From: Streptomyces sp. MJM8645 | GTDB taxonomy: Bacteria; Actinomycetota; Actinomycetes; Streptomycetales; Streptomycetaceae | Direction of reading: 5' to 3' | DNA length: 64,000 bases | Assembly: GCF_001625365.1 (NCBI RefSeq) | Contig: NZ_LJJF01000001.1 | Span: forward strand, 3,294,501 to 3,358,500 | Shown here: positions 63,848-64,000 of the stretch, in pieces | Numbering within the stretch: position 1 is the first letter of the stretch | Layout: each line of letters opens with the position of its first letter | Notes under the pieces: model-generated | Databases searched by the model: none | The model's input: the letters and a program-made list of their open reading frames with translations, nothing else | Told to the model about the DNA's origin: nothing | Translations under genes and position numbers: made by a program

Positions 63848-64000
63848 CTACCCGAGCTTGTACGCCCGGTGCAGCGCGACGATGCCGCCGGTGAGGTTGC
63901 GCCAGGCGACCTTGGACCAGCCGCTCTCCTGCAGCCGGGCCGCCAGCTCGGGCTGGTCGGGCCAGGACCGGATGGACTCGGCGAGGTACACGTACGCGTC
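63848..64000 (-). CDS. menG: Demethylmenaquinone methyltransferase (C-terminal fragment; continues past window)
   Basis: Only the last 50 codons and stop are in the window. They read [40 protein letters not shown] and RAYKLG, the C-terminus of UbiE/MenG (the [10 protein letters not shown] motif is diagnostic). It methylates demethylmenaquinone to menaquinone with SAM. Same orientation as the reductase, about 105 bp upstream of its start. Confidence 0.88.
   Translation of the reverse strand, partial: DAYVYLAESIRSWPDQPELAARLQESGWSKVAWRNLTGGIVALHRAYKLG

Overview
The window reads as chromosome of a high-GC actinomycete, most likely Streptomyces or Kitasatospora. The evidence is very GC-rich third codon positions, GTG/TTG starts, tandem WhiJ-type regulators with DUF397/DUF6879 partners, AfsR/SARP regulators, and a complete menaquinone-linked complex I operon. 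I saw no rRNA, tRNA, CRISPR array, transposase or integrase.

Layout. 1-9.3 kb holds an ABC-2 permease (cut by the left edge), a RarD-type transporter, a QorB-like quinone oxidoreductase divergent from an HxlR regulator, a TetR, a double-length Lrp divergent from a DHA2 MFS exporter, a DUF6011 protein and a TPR protein. 9.6-12.6 kb holds a secreted GH19 chitinase, a small membrane protein, a DsbA/FrnE-type oxidoreductase and DUF3052. 12.6-20.6 kb is an accessory regulatory island. It has an anti-sigma-like ATPase operon of small proteins, three WhiJ-type XRE/DUF5753 regulators, DUF397, DUF1707, two DUF6879 proteins, and an operon encoding a protein-isoaspartate-methyltransferase homolog coupled to a 37-residue charged peptide. 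20.7-29.3 kb holds a DUF4157 protein, lectin-like and cell-wall-active proteins, and two divergent SARP regulators. 29.5-33.3 kb holds a TetR, a DUF6542 membrane protein coupled to an LCP ligase, and a VOC protein.

33.4-55.1 kb is core energy metabolism, all on the minus strand: korBA (2-oxoacid:ferredoxin oxidoreductase), an orphan response regulator, a polyprenyl diphosphate synthase and nuoA-N. The nuo genes are almost all joined by 4-5 nt start/stop overlaps. A Rex-type operator lies about 100 bp upstream of nuoA, inside an AT-rich 5' region. From 55.8 kb to the right edge come a two-component system, two membrane proteins, a Vat/CatB-like acetyltransferase divergent from its probable TetR repressor, a secreted cyclophilin, a MazG-like protein, a geranylgeranyl-reductase-family flavoprotein and the C-terminus of MenG. 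Polyprenyl synthase, the reductase and MenG all fit menaquinone supply for complex I.

The most promising possible new system is 18496-19987. Two short Pro/Lys-rich peptides, the second overlapping its methyltransferase by GTGA, resemble a minimal two-gene aspartimide-forming (imiditide-like) RiPP locus. It sits downstream of a WhiJ-type regulator, with a tandem 10-bp-spaced repeat shared with the neighbouring DUF6879 operon.
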